Source of the DNA: Lujinxingia vulgaris
GTDB taxonomy: Bacteria > Myxococcota_A > Bradymonadia > Bradymonadales > Bradymonadaceae
Direction: 5' to 3'
Length of the DNA stretch: 37,173 bases
NCBI RefSeq assembly: GCF_007997005.1
Contig: NZ_VOSL01000017.1
Location: 1 to 37,173, forward strand
A model generated the notes under the pieces. It was not told the DNA's origin. It saw only the letters and a program-made list of their open reading frames with translations, and ran no database searches. The position numbers and the translations under genes are program-made. Shown here piece after piece: positions 9,131 to 17,226 of the stretch (within the stretch, counting starts at the first letter, position 1; each line of letters begins with the position of its first letter).

Positions 9131-9590
9131 AGAAACACGCCTGCGAGCCGACCCACGGTCACCCTGCGAACCGACCCACGGTCACCCCGCGAACCGACCC
9201 ACGGTCACCCTGCGAAACGACCCACGGTCACCCTGCGAAACGACCCACGGTCACCCTGCGAAACGACCCACGGTCACCCTGCGAAACGACCCACGGTCAC
9301 CCTGCGAGCCGACCCACGGTCACCCTGCGAGCCGACCCACGGTCACCTTGTGAACCGACCCACGGTCACCTTCTGGCGTCGGAAAACACGCGTGCGGATC
9401 GACCCGCAATCCGACCCACGGTCACCCTGCGAGCCGACCCACGGTCACCCTGCGAACCGACCCACGGTCACCCTGCGAATCGACCCACGGTCACCCTGCG
9501 AGCCGACCCACGGTCACCCTGCGAACCGACCCACGGTCACCTTCTGGCGTTGGAAAACACGCGCGTGAACCGACCCACGGTCGCCGTCTG
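9131..9590. repeat. Array A: 18 palindromic 12-mers at 23-bp period
   Basis: The core GACCCACGGTCA begins at 9150, 9173, 9196, 9219, 9242, 9265, 9288, 9311, 9334 and 9357, then at 9413, 9436, 9459, 9482, 9505 and 9528, and finally at 9572 (ending GGTCG). A degenerate copy lies at 9401. Within blocks the period is exactly 23 bp, with an 11-bp linker close to CCCTGCGAACC. The two blocks end in a shared longer linker, TTCTGGCGTYGGAAAACACG (9371-9390 and 9542-9561), so a larger unit has also duplicated. The array lies in the convergent gap between the porin and kinase genes. Apparent reading frames through it are artefacts of the repeat. Confidence 0.95.
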
Positions 9591-9653
9591 GCGGCGTTGC
9601 GTGCCCTCCCCCACCATGTCGTCACGTGTCCGTCCGCGCCGCGAATGATGCGA

Positions 9654-10313
9654 TCAGAACTTCAGCGCCGCAGCCGGCTGAATGGCGTCGCGGTGGCAGG
9701 CGGTGATCTGCGCCATCAGGTCTTCGACGGCCTGATCGTCCTTCGAGAAGTCGATGTCCGAGGTGTCGATCTGGATCATCGGCGCGTCGTCATAATGCGC
9801 AAAGAAGTTGTGATAGAGCCGGCGCAGGCGGTCGATGTACTCCGGATCCATGTTCTTCTCGTAGGAGCGCCCGCGCTGGTTGATGCGCCCCATCAGCACA
9901 TCGAGCGGCGCGTGCAGGTGCACCACCACGTCGGGACGGGGCACCTGGGTGGAGAGGATCGAGTACATGCGATCGTAGAGGGTGAGCTCATGATCGCTGA
10001 GCGTCAGGCTCGCGAAGAGCCGGCATTTTACAAAGAGGTAGTCGCTGACCGAGAGCGGGCTGAAGAGATCGCTCTGGGCGAACTCCTCCTGCTGGCGGTA
10101 GCGACTCAACAGAAAGAACATCTCGGTCTGAAAGGCGTAGCGATCCTTATCCTCGTAGAACTTTGCCAGGAAGGGGTTCTCTTCGAAGATCTCCAGCACG
10201 GTGCGCGCGTTAAAGCGGGCGGCCAGCCGGTTGACCAGCGTGGTCTTCCCAACCCCGATCGGGCCTTCAACGACAATGTAACGGGGTGATTCGGAGACGG
10301 CGGCTGGCATCAT
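9654..10313 (-). CDS. Deoxynucleoside kinase
   Basis: 219 residues, the usual length for the bacterial dAK/dGK (dNK) family. The Walker A motif GPIGVGKT lies at about 17-24. Other family features are the Glu-rich segment EIFEENPFLAKFYED, a DRM motif in the position of the family DRS/ERS motif (LYDRMYS), and the LID arginines in RGRSYEKNMD. The enzyme phosphorylates deoxyadenosine, deoxyguanosine or related deoxynucleosides for salvage. The ATG has no obvious Shine-Dalgarno sequence, and a second ATG follows immediately, so the start is uncertain by one residue. It stands alone, between a repeat array and the large lipoprotein gene. Substrate preference cannot be fixed from sequence. Confidence 0.9.
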   Translation of the reverse strand: MMPAAVSESPRYIVVEGPIGVGKTTLVNRLAARFNARTVLEIFEENPFLAKFYEDKDRYAFQTEMFFLLSRYRQQEEFAQSDLFSPLSVSDYLFVKCRLFASLTLSDHELTLYDRMYSILSTQVPRPDVVVHLHAPLDVLMGRINQRGRSYEKNMDPEYIDRLRRLYHNFFAHYDDAPMIQIDTSDIDFSKDDQAVEDLMAQITACHRDAIQPAAALKF

Positions 10314-10529
10314 AATTCGACGTCCGATGGCGTGCGGTTTTTTAAGGAGCGGCTCACGGCCGGCAACCTAGCGCGGCCACCTTCAGACGGTCAACACCGG
10401 GGCCGACAAAGTCCGCGAAGGGCGGCCCGCACCGGCGCGAGGTCGCGCCAGACAAGGCGATCGCGGAGGTGGGTCGGAGCGGGGCGCTGCGCGTCTGCGG
10501 GGAGGTGTATCGGAGTGGGGGGATCGCCC

Positions 10530-13500
10530 TCACTCCCCATCCAACAACCTTCGCCGGTGATCGACGAGCTTATAATAGCGCTCCAGGCCCCGCTCCTCCT
10601 GCAGCAACCACTCGCCGAGGTTATCCATACCGCTTGTGATGTCCTCGCGTGTCAGCTCACCCTGGTCGCGGGGAGTAGCGCTGAAGTAGCGCAGCACCAG
10701 ATCGCCGATGGCCACCCAGCTGGCGCGGTATTCCTCGCCCTGGACCGCGCCGCGCCCCATGATGCGCACGCCTTCGCCATCGGGGTCGAGCTCACCGGCG
10801 CGGGCCATAAACTCACCGAGGAGGGTGCCGGTGGGTAGCCCGGCGTGCTGGCCCTGCACGTCGTAGCGTCGGTCCGGATCGAGGCTCTGCATGGCGAAGC
10901 GTGCGACCGGCGCGAGCTCTTCGAGGTCGAAGGCCTGCACCATCAGCGCGTAGACCATCATGGCGCTCTGGTCGGCGCGGCGCGTGTTGTCGCCCAGGTA
11001 GCTGAGCGCAGCGCTGATGGTGGCGCGGCCGTCCGGATCGTCGTGCAACGCAGCGATAAGTTCGACGGCGGCGAAGAACCAGCGCGAGGTGAACATCTCC
11101 ATCAAGGCGTCGGGCACCTCTTCGGTGAGCCAGCCCTCAAACTCGCCACGCTCCTCCATCTCGCGGGCGCGCTGGGCGGTGTAGTCGAGCACGTGCGAGG
11201 AGAGCGCGATGACGCCGGGGTTGTTGAACTGGTAGCCGCCCTGCCCGTCGGGTTGCGCGCGCAAGACCACATCGAGGAAGCCCTCGGCGAAGTCGGCCAG
11301 GTGCGCCTTTACCTCTTCATTGTCATCGGCGCGGCGCACCATCTCGGCCAGGCGATCGACGATGATGTCGACGCGGCTGACCTCGTCGAGCGTGCGGCCG
11401 TCAGCGAGCGTCAGCGTCGCCTCGCCAGCGCGGGTGGTGTAGTCGTCATCGGCGCGCAGCCAGGCATAGATCAGCTGACGCAAGCGCTCATCGACGTTGA
11501 CGCCCTCATCATCGCGGACGTTGGCCGTGGAGAGCGCCAGCGCGCGCAGCCCGGAGAAAACGTGTCCGCGCTCAAAGATCGCGTCGAGCGCCGGCTCCAG
11601 GCTCACGAGGTTGGCGCCCTTCATGGGGCTGCGATTGCCGGCGCGGTCAAAATAAAGATCGACCCGGCCGGAGTAATGATCGTGGATCACCTCGAAGATG
11701 CGCGTGAGCAACTCTTCGCGATTGTGCCGGCTAAACGCCTGCGCCAGCGGGTAGAGCACGTCGATAAGCCCGCTGGCCTCGGCCGCGTAGAGCCCGTCGG
11801 CGTGGTGATTGGCCATCACGTAGCCGTCTTTGCAGGTGGGGCTTGTGACTTCGAGCACATACCCGTTGTTTTCGTCCTCAAAACGCAGGCGCGGCTGGTT
11901 GAAGAGGCGCGTGATCTGCGCGGGGGTCGGGCGCGGGTCGAGGCGCGCGCCGAAGAGTTCGCTGGCCACGCTGAGCATGTTGCCCACGGTGTCATCGTCA
12001 ACCGCTCCGGGCACGAGCTCATTGAGGATCTCCAGCAGCTCGCCAATATCGCTGTTGGTGAACTCGTCGCTGATGTAGTCGGTGAGCAGAAGATCGCCGG
12101 CGACGGCTTTGACAAAGGCCTCGGCGGCGCCGGGAAGCTCCACCATCGGGGGCATGTCGATGACATCGACGCCCGGCACCACAACCTCCTCGATGTTCAT
12201 CACGTAGGGCGTGCCGGCAGTGTCCCGCAGCAGGTGGAAGGTGCGCTGGAACATGCTGCGGTTCTCGGGCGACTCCGGCTGGGAGTAGTCCATCGGCTCG
12301 CGGAAGATCTCATCGGAGGGGCAGGCGCGGATGCACTCAAAACGCGCCACCGTGCCGATCTGCAGATCGGCGTTGCATTGCTCAAAACACGCGTTGTAGG
12401 GGCCGTCTTCGGCCGGCACCGCCTGCATATTCTTGTGGCGCAGCAGGGTGAGCATCGCCTCCCCGCTGCGCTCCATGATGGGCTCGCGCAGCGCGATAAA
12501 GACGTCTTCCCAGAGCTCGGGGTCGGCGGCGATCTCGCGCAGGATCGGCAGAAGATCATGCGCCAGCGTGGAGTTCTCCCCGAGATCGGCGGCCGGCGCG
12601 TCTTCGATCGCCTCGATGGCGTCGCTGATTGCAAACGAGAAGTGCGCCAGCCCCCCGGTCGACTGCTGCAGAAAGCGCGAGGTCAGCTCCATGACTTCGG
12701 GGAGCTCGGTGATGGAGAGACCGCTGATGATCGCGTCGACCACATCGACCATCGGATGTTCCGGTGAGTAGGCGGGGTAAGGTCCGCGCGCGTCCTGGCC
12801 GACGACCGCCGGCCCGAGCAACGATCGCGCCGCGGCCGCCCCGTGGTAGACGGCGTCTTCGGCAGCGAGTCCGGCGCCCAGGTTCACCAGGAAGGGCAGC
12901 GAGGTCTCGCTTAAGTCCACGTATTCAAAGACGAAGTCGTTCTGCGCGAACTGCAGCCTTCCAAAAAGATCGCGCATCATCAGGGGGTGCGGCGAGGGCT
13001 CATCGCTTAAGGGTTTGATGGCCAGGGCGGGGCCCTCGGTCATCTCGAAGCGCCCCTGGGCGTCGACGTCGGCCAGGCCATCGTCGTCGCCATCGATAAA
13101 GGGCGCGGGCATGCTGCCGTCGGGGCGACGTCGAACCTTCGGAAAGCCCCGATCGTCAAAGAGTGCCACCAGCGCAAGGCGGCTCGACTCGCCATTAAGG
13201 TAGCGCGGATCGCCTTTGAGCAGCATGTCGCGAAGCATCACCGAGACGCGGTCGGTGGCGATCTCGGGGGGCTCATTCTCCAGGCCCTCGGCCAGCGCGC
13301 GCAAAAGGTTGCTGCCGGCGGCGGGCTGGCTGATGTCGGGGTTGCCCTGGTCGTCGAAGCCGTCCTGCTCGGCGAGCACGCGCCCCATGTGGCCCATCAG
13401 GGCGGTGCTCTGATCGAAGAGGGAGAGCTCGTAGAAGAAGCGCCCCTGGTGACGTGGCGAGAGGTAGTCGGTGGGCCCGACCTCGGGCTGATTGAGGATG

Positions 13501-13889
13501 AAGTCGAGGAGCTCCTCGTCGTTGGCAGCCTCTTCCATGATCAGGGGTAGGCGACGGGTGAGCGCCGGAAAGTAGCCCTGCTCAATGGCCGGGAGGATGG
13601 CCTGAAGGAAGTTGTCGAGCTCCGCCTCGGTGCCCGGGGGAACGGCGCGATCGACGGCGCCGACGAACTCATCGCGGCGCGCCTCCAGAAGCGCGCTGCG
13701 CTCCTCGGGCTGCACCGCGCCGCGGCGCGTGTCTTTGAGCCAGATGGCGTGGAGCTCCTCGCCAAGGGTGCCGCGCTCAGGGACGCGCCGCTCCAGATCG
13801 TACTCCTTCACACATCCGGCGCTCGCCACCACTGCCAACATCAGCACTACCGATGCGGCTCGCCCTGCTCTTCTACCACTCGCCATCAT
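10530..13889 (-). CDS. Large lipoprotein of unknown function with twin CX3C motif
   Basis: 1119 residues. The signal peptide ends in the lipobox ASAG-Cys26. I do not recognise the family. Most of the chain reads as soluble alpha-helical repeats (Leu/Ala/Asp/Glu-rich, such as TLAHDLLPILREIAADPELW), suggesting an elongated HEAT-like scaffold. Two local features stand out. An Asp-rich DGDDDGLADVD segment (about 267-277) resembles a calcium-binding loop. A pair of CX3C motifs (Cys501/505 and Cys519/523, 13 residues apart) could form a disulfide-bonded helical hairpin. It is transcribed alone, away from the lipoprotein gene at 14278. The stop lies within a small inverted repeat (GGAGTG...CACTCC) without a T-tract. 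Confidence 0.85.
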   Translation of the reverse strand: MMASGRRAGRAASVVLMLAVVASAGCVKEYDLERRVPERGTLGEELHAIWLKDTRRGAVQPEERSALLEARRDEFVGAVDRAVPPGTEAELDNFLQAILPAIEQGYFPALTRRLPLIMEEAANDEELLDFILNQPEVGPTDYLSPRHQGRFFYELSLFDQSTALMGHMGRVLAEQDGFDDQGNPDISQPAAGSNLLRALAEGLENEPPEIATDRVSVMLRDMLLKGDPRYLNGESSRLALVALFDDRGFPKVRRRPDGSMPAPFIDGDDDGLADVDAQGRFEMTEGPALAIKPLSDEPSPHPLMMRDLFGRLQFAQNDFVFEYVDLSETSLPFLVNLGAGLAAEDAVYHGAAAARSLLGPAVVGQDARGPYPAYSPEHPMVDVVDAIISGLSITELPEVMELTSRFLQQSTGGLAHFSFAISDAIEAIEDAPAADLGENSTLAHDLLPILREIAADPELWEDVFIALREPIMERSGEAMLTLLRHKNMQAVPAEDGPYNACFEQCNADLQIGTVARFECIRACPSDEIFREPMDYSQPESPENRSMFQRTFHLLRDTAGTPYVMNIEEVVVPGVDVIDMPPMVELPGAAEAFVKAVAGDLLLTDYISDEFTNSDIGELLEILNELVPGAVDDDTVGNMLSVASELFGARLDPRPTPAQITRLFNQPRLRFEDENNGYVLEVTSPTCKDGYVMANHHADGLYAAEASGLIDVLYPLAQAFSRHNREELLTRIFEVIHDHYSGRVDLYFDRAGNRSPMKGANLVSLEPALDAIFERGHVFSGLRALALSTANVRDDEGVNVDERLRQLIYAWLRADDDYTTRAGEATLTLADGRTLDEVSRVDIIVDRLAEMVRRADDNEEVKAHLADFAEGFLDVVLRAQPDGQGGYQFNNPGVIALSSHVLDYTAQRAREMEERGEFEGWLTEEVPDALMEMFTSRWFFAAVELIAALHDDPDGRATISAALSYLGDNTRRADQSAMMVYALMVQAFDLEELAPVARFAMQSLDPDRRYDVQGQHAGLPTGTLLGEFMARAGELDPDGEGVRIMGRGAVQGEEYRASWVAIGDLVLRYFSATPRDQGELTREDITSGMDNLGEWLLQEERGLERYYKLVDHRRRLLDGE

Positions 13890-14151
13890 GCTATTTATCC
13901 CGGGTCACCAGAAGGCGCCGTCGCGCCCGTATCTCGAGTCTCGATGAGGTGCATCCCGTCGCGCTTCCGATCATAGAGAGAGAACGCTCGGGTCGCTCAC
14001 ACCACCTGCGCCCGCTCCCTTCACGCGAACATCCGGCGATGCCTTCGCCGCAAACATAAATTGGGTGCCACGTCTGCTCACAGCTCCCAAGGTATAACAA
14101 AGTTTGACGTCGCGCGGAAAGCCAGCCGGCCAAAGATCGGTTAGAGTGGTC

Positions 14152-14168
14152 GCGACGCGCTGCGTCGC
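14152..14168. promoter_or_regulatory. 17-bp palindrome next to a candidate promoter
   Basis: GCGACGC-GCT-GCGTCGC is a perfect inverted repeat with a 3-bp centre, ending four bases before a TTGACC hexamer. The location suits an operator or activator site for the rightward lipoprotein operon, but GC-rich DNA produces such dyads by chance. The function is inferred. Confidence 0.3.
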
Positions 14169-14171
14169 ATG

Positions 14172-14201
14172 TTGACCGCCCGAAACGGCCTTTGTTACCC
14201 T
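14172..14201 (+). promoter_or_regulatory. Candidate promoter for the lipoprotein/Smr operon
   Basis: TTGACC at 14172 and TACCCT at 14196 are separated by 18 bp, and the lipoprotein ATG lies about 77 bp downstream. The -35 is good and the -10 is weak, so this is only a candidate. Confidence 0.3.
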
Positions 14202-14277
14202 CCGCGCATCCACGTTTTGGCGCCAGAGCGCGTCTGACACAGCGCACGCGCAACCACCCAAACGCAGGTCATACACT

Positions 14278-15339
14278 ATGTTCACCCCTCGGGGATCGCG
14301 TCTTGTCCCGACGCTCGCCAGCCTCGCCGCCATCGTCAGCCTGACCGCCTGTGAGGAGGCCGTGACCATCGGTCCGGCCAACCAGGCCCAGACCGTCGGC
14401 GGGGTCACCTTTGAGCCCGGGCCCTACAGCGCGCGCTATCTGGAGCTCGACGACCAGGGCAGCACCATTGAGTATCCGCGCCCGGTGCTCACCATTCCGG
14501 TGACCGTCACCAACGCCGGCGAAGACAACGTCGTCTACAGCCCCAGCCACGCCAGCCAGCAGATGACCGAGGGCTCCACGCCCCTGCTCTATCCGGCGCC
14601 GCCGGCCGAGACGCCGCTGGCGGAGTTCTCCAAGGCGCCGATCAGCGGCGTGTACCTTGATCGAGGTAGTTTGCCCGGTCAGGTCACCACGACCACGACT
14701 CTGGCTCCGGGAGAGTCGATCAGCGACATCTTCCTCTTTGAGCTGCCGGACGCCTCGGTGCGCGACCTTGTGCTGAGCCTGCCGCCCTCGATGCATCGCG
14801 GCAAAAACCCGGTGCTCTTCGCGCTGACCTACGAGCCCTCCACCCCGGAGGGGCCAGCGGTCTATGAGGTTGGCCAGAGCATCGACTTTGAGGGTGTGAG
14901 CTTTGAGGTGACGGCGGTCGATCAGAGCTACATCAAGCTCAAAGACAGCAGCGATAAAGAGGGCTACAGCGCCGATCCGGTGCTGCGCATCGACTACAAG
15001 CTGACCAACCAGGGGGAGGAGGCGGTGAGCTTTGAGCCGGGCCACCGCGACCTCTCGGGTCGCCAGGGTGCGCGGTTGCAGAGCGCGACGGCGAGCCTCA
15101 ATCGGGTGCGGCTGCCCTCGAACACCACCGCGGAGGGGCAGCTGGAGCGCGACACCGAGATCGCCGCCGGAACATCGGTGACGGACTTCGCGCTCTTTGA
15201 GCGTCCGGATGCCGCGGGCAGCTTGACCTTCGAGTTTCCGGCCGATCATTTCGCACGTAGCGGCAAGGTTCGTGTCTCCATCCCCTTTGAGCCCGCCGAG
15301 GTGGCGGTGCCCGAAGAGATGAAGAAGGCGGAGAAGTAA
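14278..15339 (+). CDS. Lipoprotein with two DUF4352-like beta-sandwich repeats
   Basis: 353 residues with a signal peptide ending in the lipobox VSLTA-Cys. The mature chain appears to contain two similar Ig-like halves. Each begins with a strand of the form GGVTFEPGPYSARYLEL or EGVSFEVTAVDQSYIKL, continues with VTNAGEDNVVY or LTNQGEEAVSF, and closes with a capping strand near LFELPDASV or LFERPDAAG. This layout resembles DUF4352/telokin-like extracellular domains. The assignment is by eye and the role is unknown. It heads a short rightward unit: the Smr-domain gene starts 37 bp after its stop. Confidence 0.75.
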   Translation: MFTPRGSRLVPTLASLAAIVSLTACEEAVTIGPANQAQTVGGVTFEPGPYSARYLELDDQGSTIEYPRPVLTIPVTVTNAGEDNVVYSPSHASQQMTEGSTPLLYPAPPAETPLAEFSKAPISGVYLDRGSLPGQVTTTTTLAPGESISDIFLFELPDASVRDLVLSLPPSMHRGKNPVLFALTYEPSTPEGPAVYEVGQSIDFEGVSFEVTAVDQSYIKLKDSSDKEGYSADPVLRIDYKLTNQGEEAVSFEPGHRDLSGRQGARLQSATASLNRVRLPSNTTAEGQLERDTEIAAGTSVTDFALFERPDAAGSLTFEFPADHFARSGKVRVSIPFEPAEVAVPEEMKKAEK

Positions 15340-15376
15340 GTCTCTTAAAGCGGCGTGTGGCGTCGAGGAAGACGGT

Positions 15377-16345
15377 GTGAGTAACAAAAAACGAGGCAAA
15401 TCCGGGCTGGGTCCCCTGGCCGACCAGCTCAAGAAGCTGGATCTGGAGTTAAAGCCCGATCGGAGCTCGGGGTCCTCGAAAGATCGCACACCGAAGCCTT
15501 CGGAGACGTCGGCCTCCAAAGCGGCCGAAGCGCCGCCCGAGCCTGAGCAAGAGCCGCTGAGTGACGAAGAGCTCTTTGAGATGGCGGTGGAGAAGCTCGA
15601 CCCCTCGCGCATCTTCCAGGGGAAGTACCAGGGGGAGGCTTCTGCGGAGCTGCCCCCCGACCCCCACGCCAGGCCGGCCCCGTCGCGCTCCGAGCGAGCG
15701 CCGAAAAACGAATCCCCCGACCCTCACGCCGAAGAAGACGCGCGCCAGTACGTCTTTGAGGCCCGTGACGCCGCGCTCTTCATGCGCGCAGTCGCCGGCG
15801 CCACACCGCTGGAGCGCGACGAGCGCGTGCGCCCGCAGCACGGCAAAAACCGTGAGCTGCGCACCGCCGACGATCCCGACGAGGAGCCCGAGACGAACAA
15901 CGGGCTCATCACCCCCTCGCTCCCCCGAGACGACGAGGGGTTGAGCCACATTCCGCCTTTGACGCGCAGCCAGCGCGCGCTGATCAAACGCTACCAGCAG
16001 GTCGCCATCGGCCAGCGCACAGGGCAGATCAACCTGCGAGGCGACACCCTGGACGACGCCCTCCGTCAGTTGGAGCTCTACCTGCATCAGTGGTGGAAGA
16101 GCGACGATCCGCGCTTTGTGCGCGTGATCCACGGCCGCGGCCTGCACTCCGAGGACGGCCCGGTGCTCAAACCCGCGGTGCTGGAGTGGCTCGAAGGCCC
16201 CGGGCTGCGCTACGTGCGCGGCTACGCCCCGGAACGCACCCCGGAGGGCGACTACGGCAGCCTTATCGTCGAGCTGCTCGACGCCCCCGAGAAGCGCAAA
16301 AAGCGCAGCTCGCGCGGGGGAAAGCGCTCCAAAAAACGACGCTGA
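15377..16345 (+). CDS. Smr-domain protein
   Basis: 322 residues from a GTG start with GAGGAAG nine bases upstream. The N-terminal 200 residues are charged and Pro/Glu-rich, hence probably disordered. The C-terminal Smr domain (about 212-312) is clear: [19 protein letters not shown] is the domain-opening helix, followed by [11 protein letters not shown] with its HGRG catalytic/nucleic-acid loop, then VLEWLEGPG, and a closing YGSLIVELL strand. The chain ends in a Lys/Arg-rich tail. Smr domains nick or cleave nucleic acids (MutS2 C-terminus, SmrB ribosome-associated nuclease). The family opening is usually DLHG, and here it is NLRG, so activity may differ. Which substrate this stand-alone version acts on is not decidable from sequence. 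Confidence 0.88.
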   Translation: MSNKKRGKSGLGPLADQLKKLDLELKPDRSSGSSKDRTPKPSETSASKAAEAPPEPEQEPLSDEELFEMAVEKLDPSRIFQGKYQGEASAELPPDPHARPAPSRSERAPKNESPDPHAEEDARQYVFEARDAALFMRAVAGATPLERDERVRPQHGKNRELRTADDPDEEPETNNGLITPSLPRDDEGLSHIPPLTRSQRALIKRYQQVAIGQRTGQINLRGDTLDDALRQLELYLHQWWKSDDPRFVRVIHGRGLHSEDGPVLKPAVLEWLEGPGLRYVRGYAPERTPEGDYGSLIVELLDAPEKRKKRSSRGGKRSKKRR

Positions 16346-16475
16346 ATGCCACGTGGGGCGAATGATTGCCTCGGCCTGCGGGTTGCAATTTTGTGCCGCG
16401 GTGACCACATTGTCAGCGGCTGATTTTGGTGCCGTAAGGCGCCCCCTCAATGAACCTTATTACGAGAGCAATGCT

Positions 16476-17096
16476 ATGGGTTTTATCCCCTACGTCGTCG
16501 AGCAGACCCACCGCGGTGAGCGCGGCTGGGACATCTACAGTCGCCTGCTCAAAGACCGCATCGTCTTTCTGGGCACCCCGGTCACCGACGACGTGGCCAA
16601 CGCCATCGTCGCCCAGCTCCTCTTCCTGGAGAGCGATGATCCCGACAAGGACATCAGCCTCTACATCAACTCTCCCGGAGGCAGCGTCACCGCCGGCCTC
16701 TCGATCTACGATACGATGCGCTATATCCGCCCGCGCGTCTCGACGATCTGCATGGGCCAGGCCGCATCGATGGGCGCGCTGCTTTTGACCGCTGGCGAGA
16801 AAGGCATGCGCTACGCGCTTCCTAACTCCCGCATCCTGATTCACCAGCCCCTGATGCGCGGCGGTATCGGCGGCCAGGCCACCGACATCGAGATCCAGGC
16901 CCGCGAGATCCTGCGCTTGCGCGAGCGCCTCAATGAGATCCTCGTCGAGCAGACCGGCCAGTCGATGGAGCGCATTCAGAAAGACACCGATCGCGACTAC
17001 TACATGAGCGCCAGCGAGGCGCTGGAGTACGGCTTGATCGATAAGGTCGTTGAGCCCCGCTCCCTCGGTGCATCCGAAGATAACGACACGAAGTAA
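16476..17096 (+). CDS. clpP: ATP-dependent Clp protease proteolytic subunit
   Basis: 206 residues from the ATG giving [10 protein letters not shown], the normal N-terminus for the family; the longer frame to 16353 has no family similarity. The Ser-His-Asp triad is intact: Ser98 in GQAASMGA, His123 in ILIHQPL and Asp172 in KDTDRD. The oxyanion-hole motif SPGGSVTAG lies at 66-74. ClpP forms a double heptamer that degrades proteins unfolded by ClpX or ClpA. No Clp ATPase or trigger-factor gene is adjacent in the window, an arrangement different from the common tig-clpP-clpX order. A possible promoter (TTGTCA at 16410, 17 bp to CGTAAG) lies upstream. A strong terminator follows. Confidence 0.97.
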   Translation: MGFIPYVVEQTHRGERGWDIYSRLLKDRIVFLGTPVTDDVANAIVAQLLFLESDDPDKDISLYINSPGGSVTAGLSIYDTMRYIRPRVSTICMGQAASMGALLLTAGEKGMRYALPNSRILIHQPLMRGGIGGQATDIEIQAREILRLRERLNEILVEQTGQSMERIQKDTDRDYYMSASEALEYGLIDKVVEPRSLGASEDNDTK

Positions 17097-17125
17097 GGGC
17101 GTATCAAAACGCTGCCATGAAACAC

Positions 17126-17180
17126 ACGACGCCGGGCGTCGCGACCTCCCCGAGGTCAGCGATGTCCGGCGTCGTTTTTT
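17126..17180 (+). terminator. Rho-independent terminator of clpP
   Basis: ACGACGCCGG (17126-17135) pairs with CCGGCGTCGT (17166-17175), and pairing continues inward to GACCTC/GAGGTC around a CCC loop, giving a long hairpin. Six T follow (17175-17180). It begins 29 bp after the clpP stop. On the other strand there is no T-run, so it serves the rightward genes only. Confidence 0.93.
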
Positions 17181-17226
17181 CAATCATAGGTCGGTTGTGG
17201 AGTCTATGCCGGAGACCTGGACGCGC

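Larger units (their letters stand above)
13890..14277. other. Divergent intergenic region
   Basis: 388 bp separate two divergently transcribed lipoprotein genes. It holds a perfect 7-bp-arm palindrome (14152-14168) and a candidate promoter for the rightward gene (14172-14201), listed separately. I found no RNA gene, no repeat core and no credible small ORF. Confidence 0.5.

Noticed and set aside
9075-9568. Two coding regions of repeated Pro/Thr/Val-rich peptide
   Set aside because: They arise only because the array is repetitive; no ribosome sites, and the reading follows the repeat period.
9150-9583. CRISPR array
   Set aside because: Linkers between cores are 11 bp and nearly identical, the units are tandem repeats without unique spacers, and no cas genes are present.
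14269-15612. 447-residue protein on the minus strand
   Set aside because: It is antisense to the lipoprotein and Smr genes, both of which have proper starts and domains.
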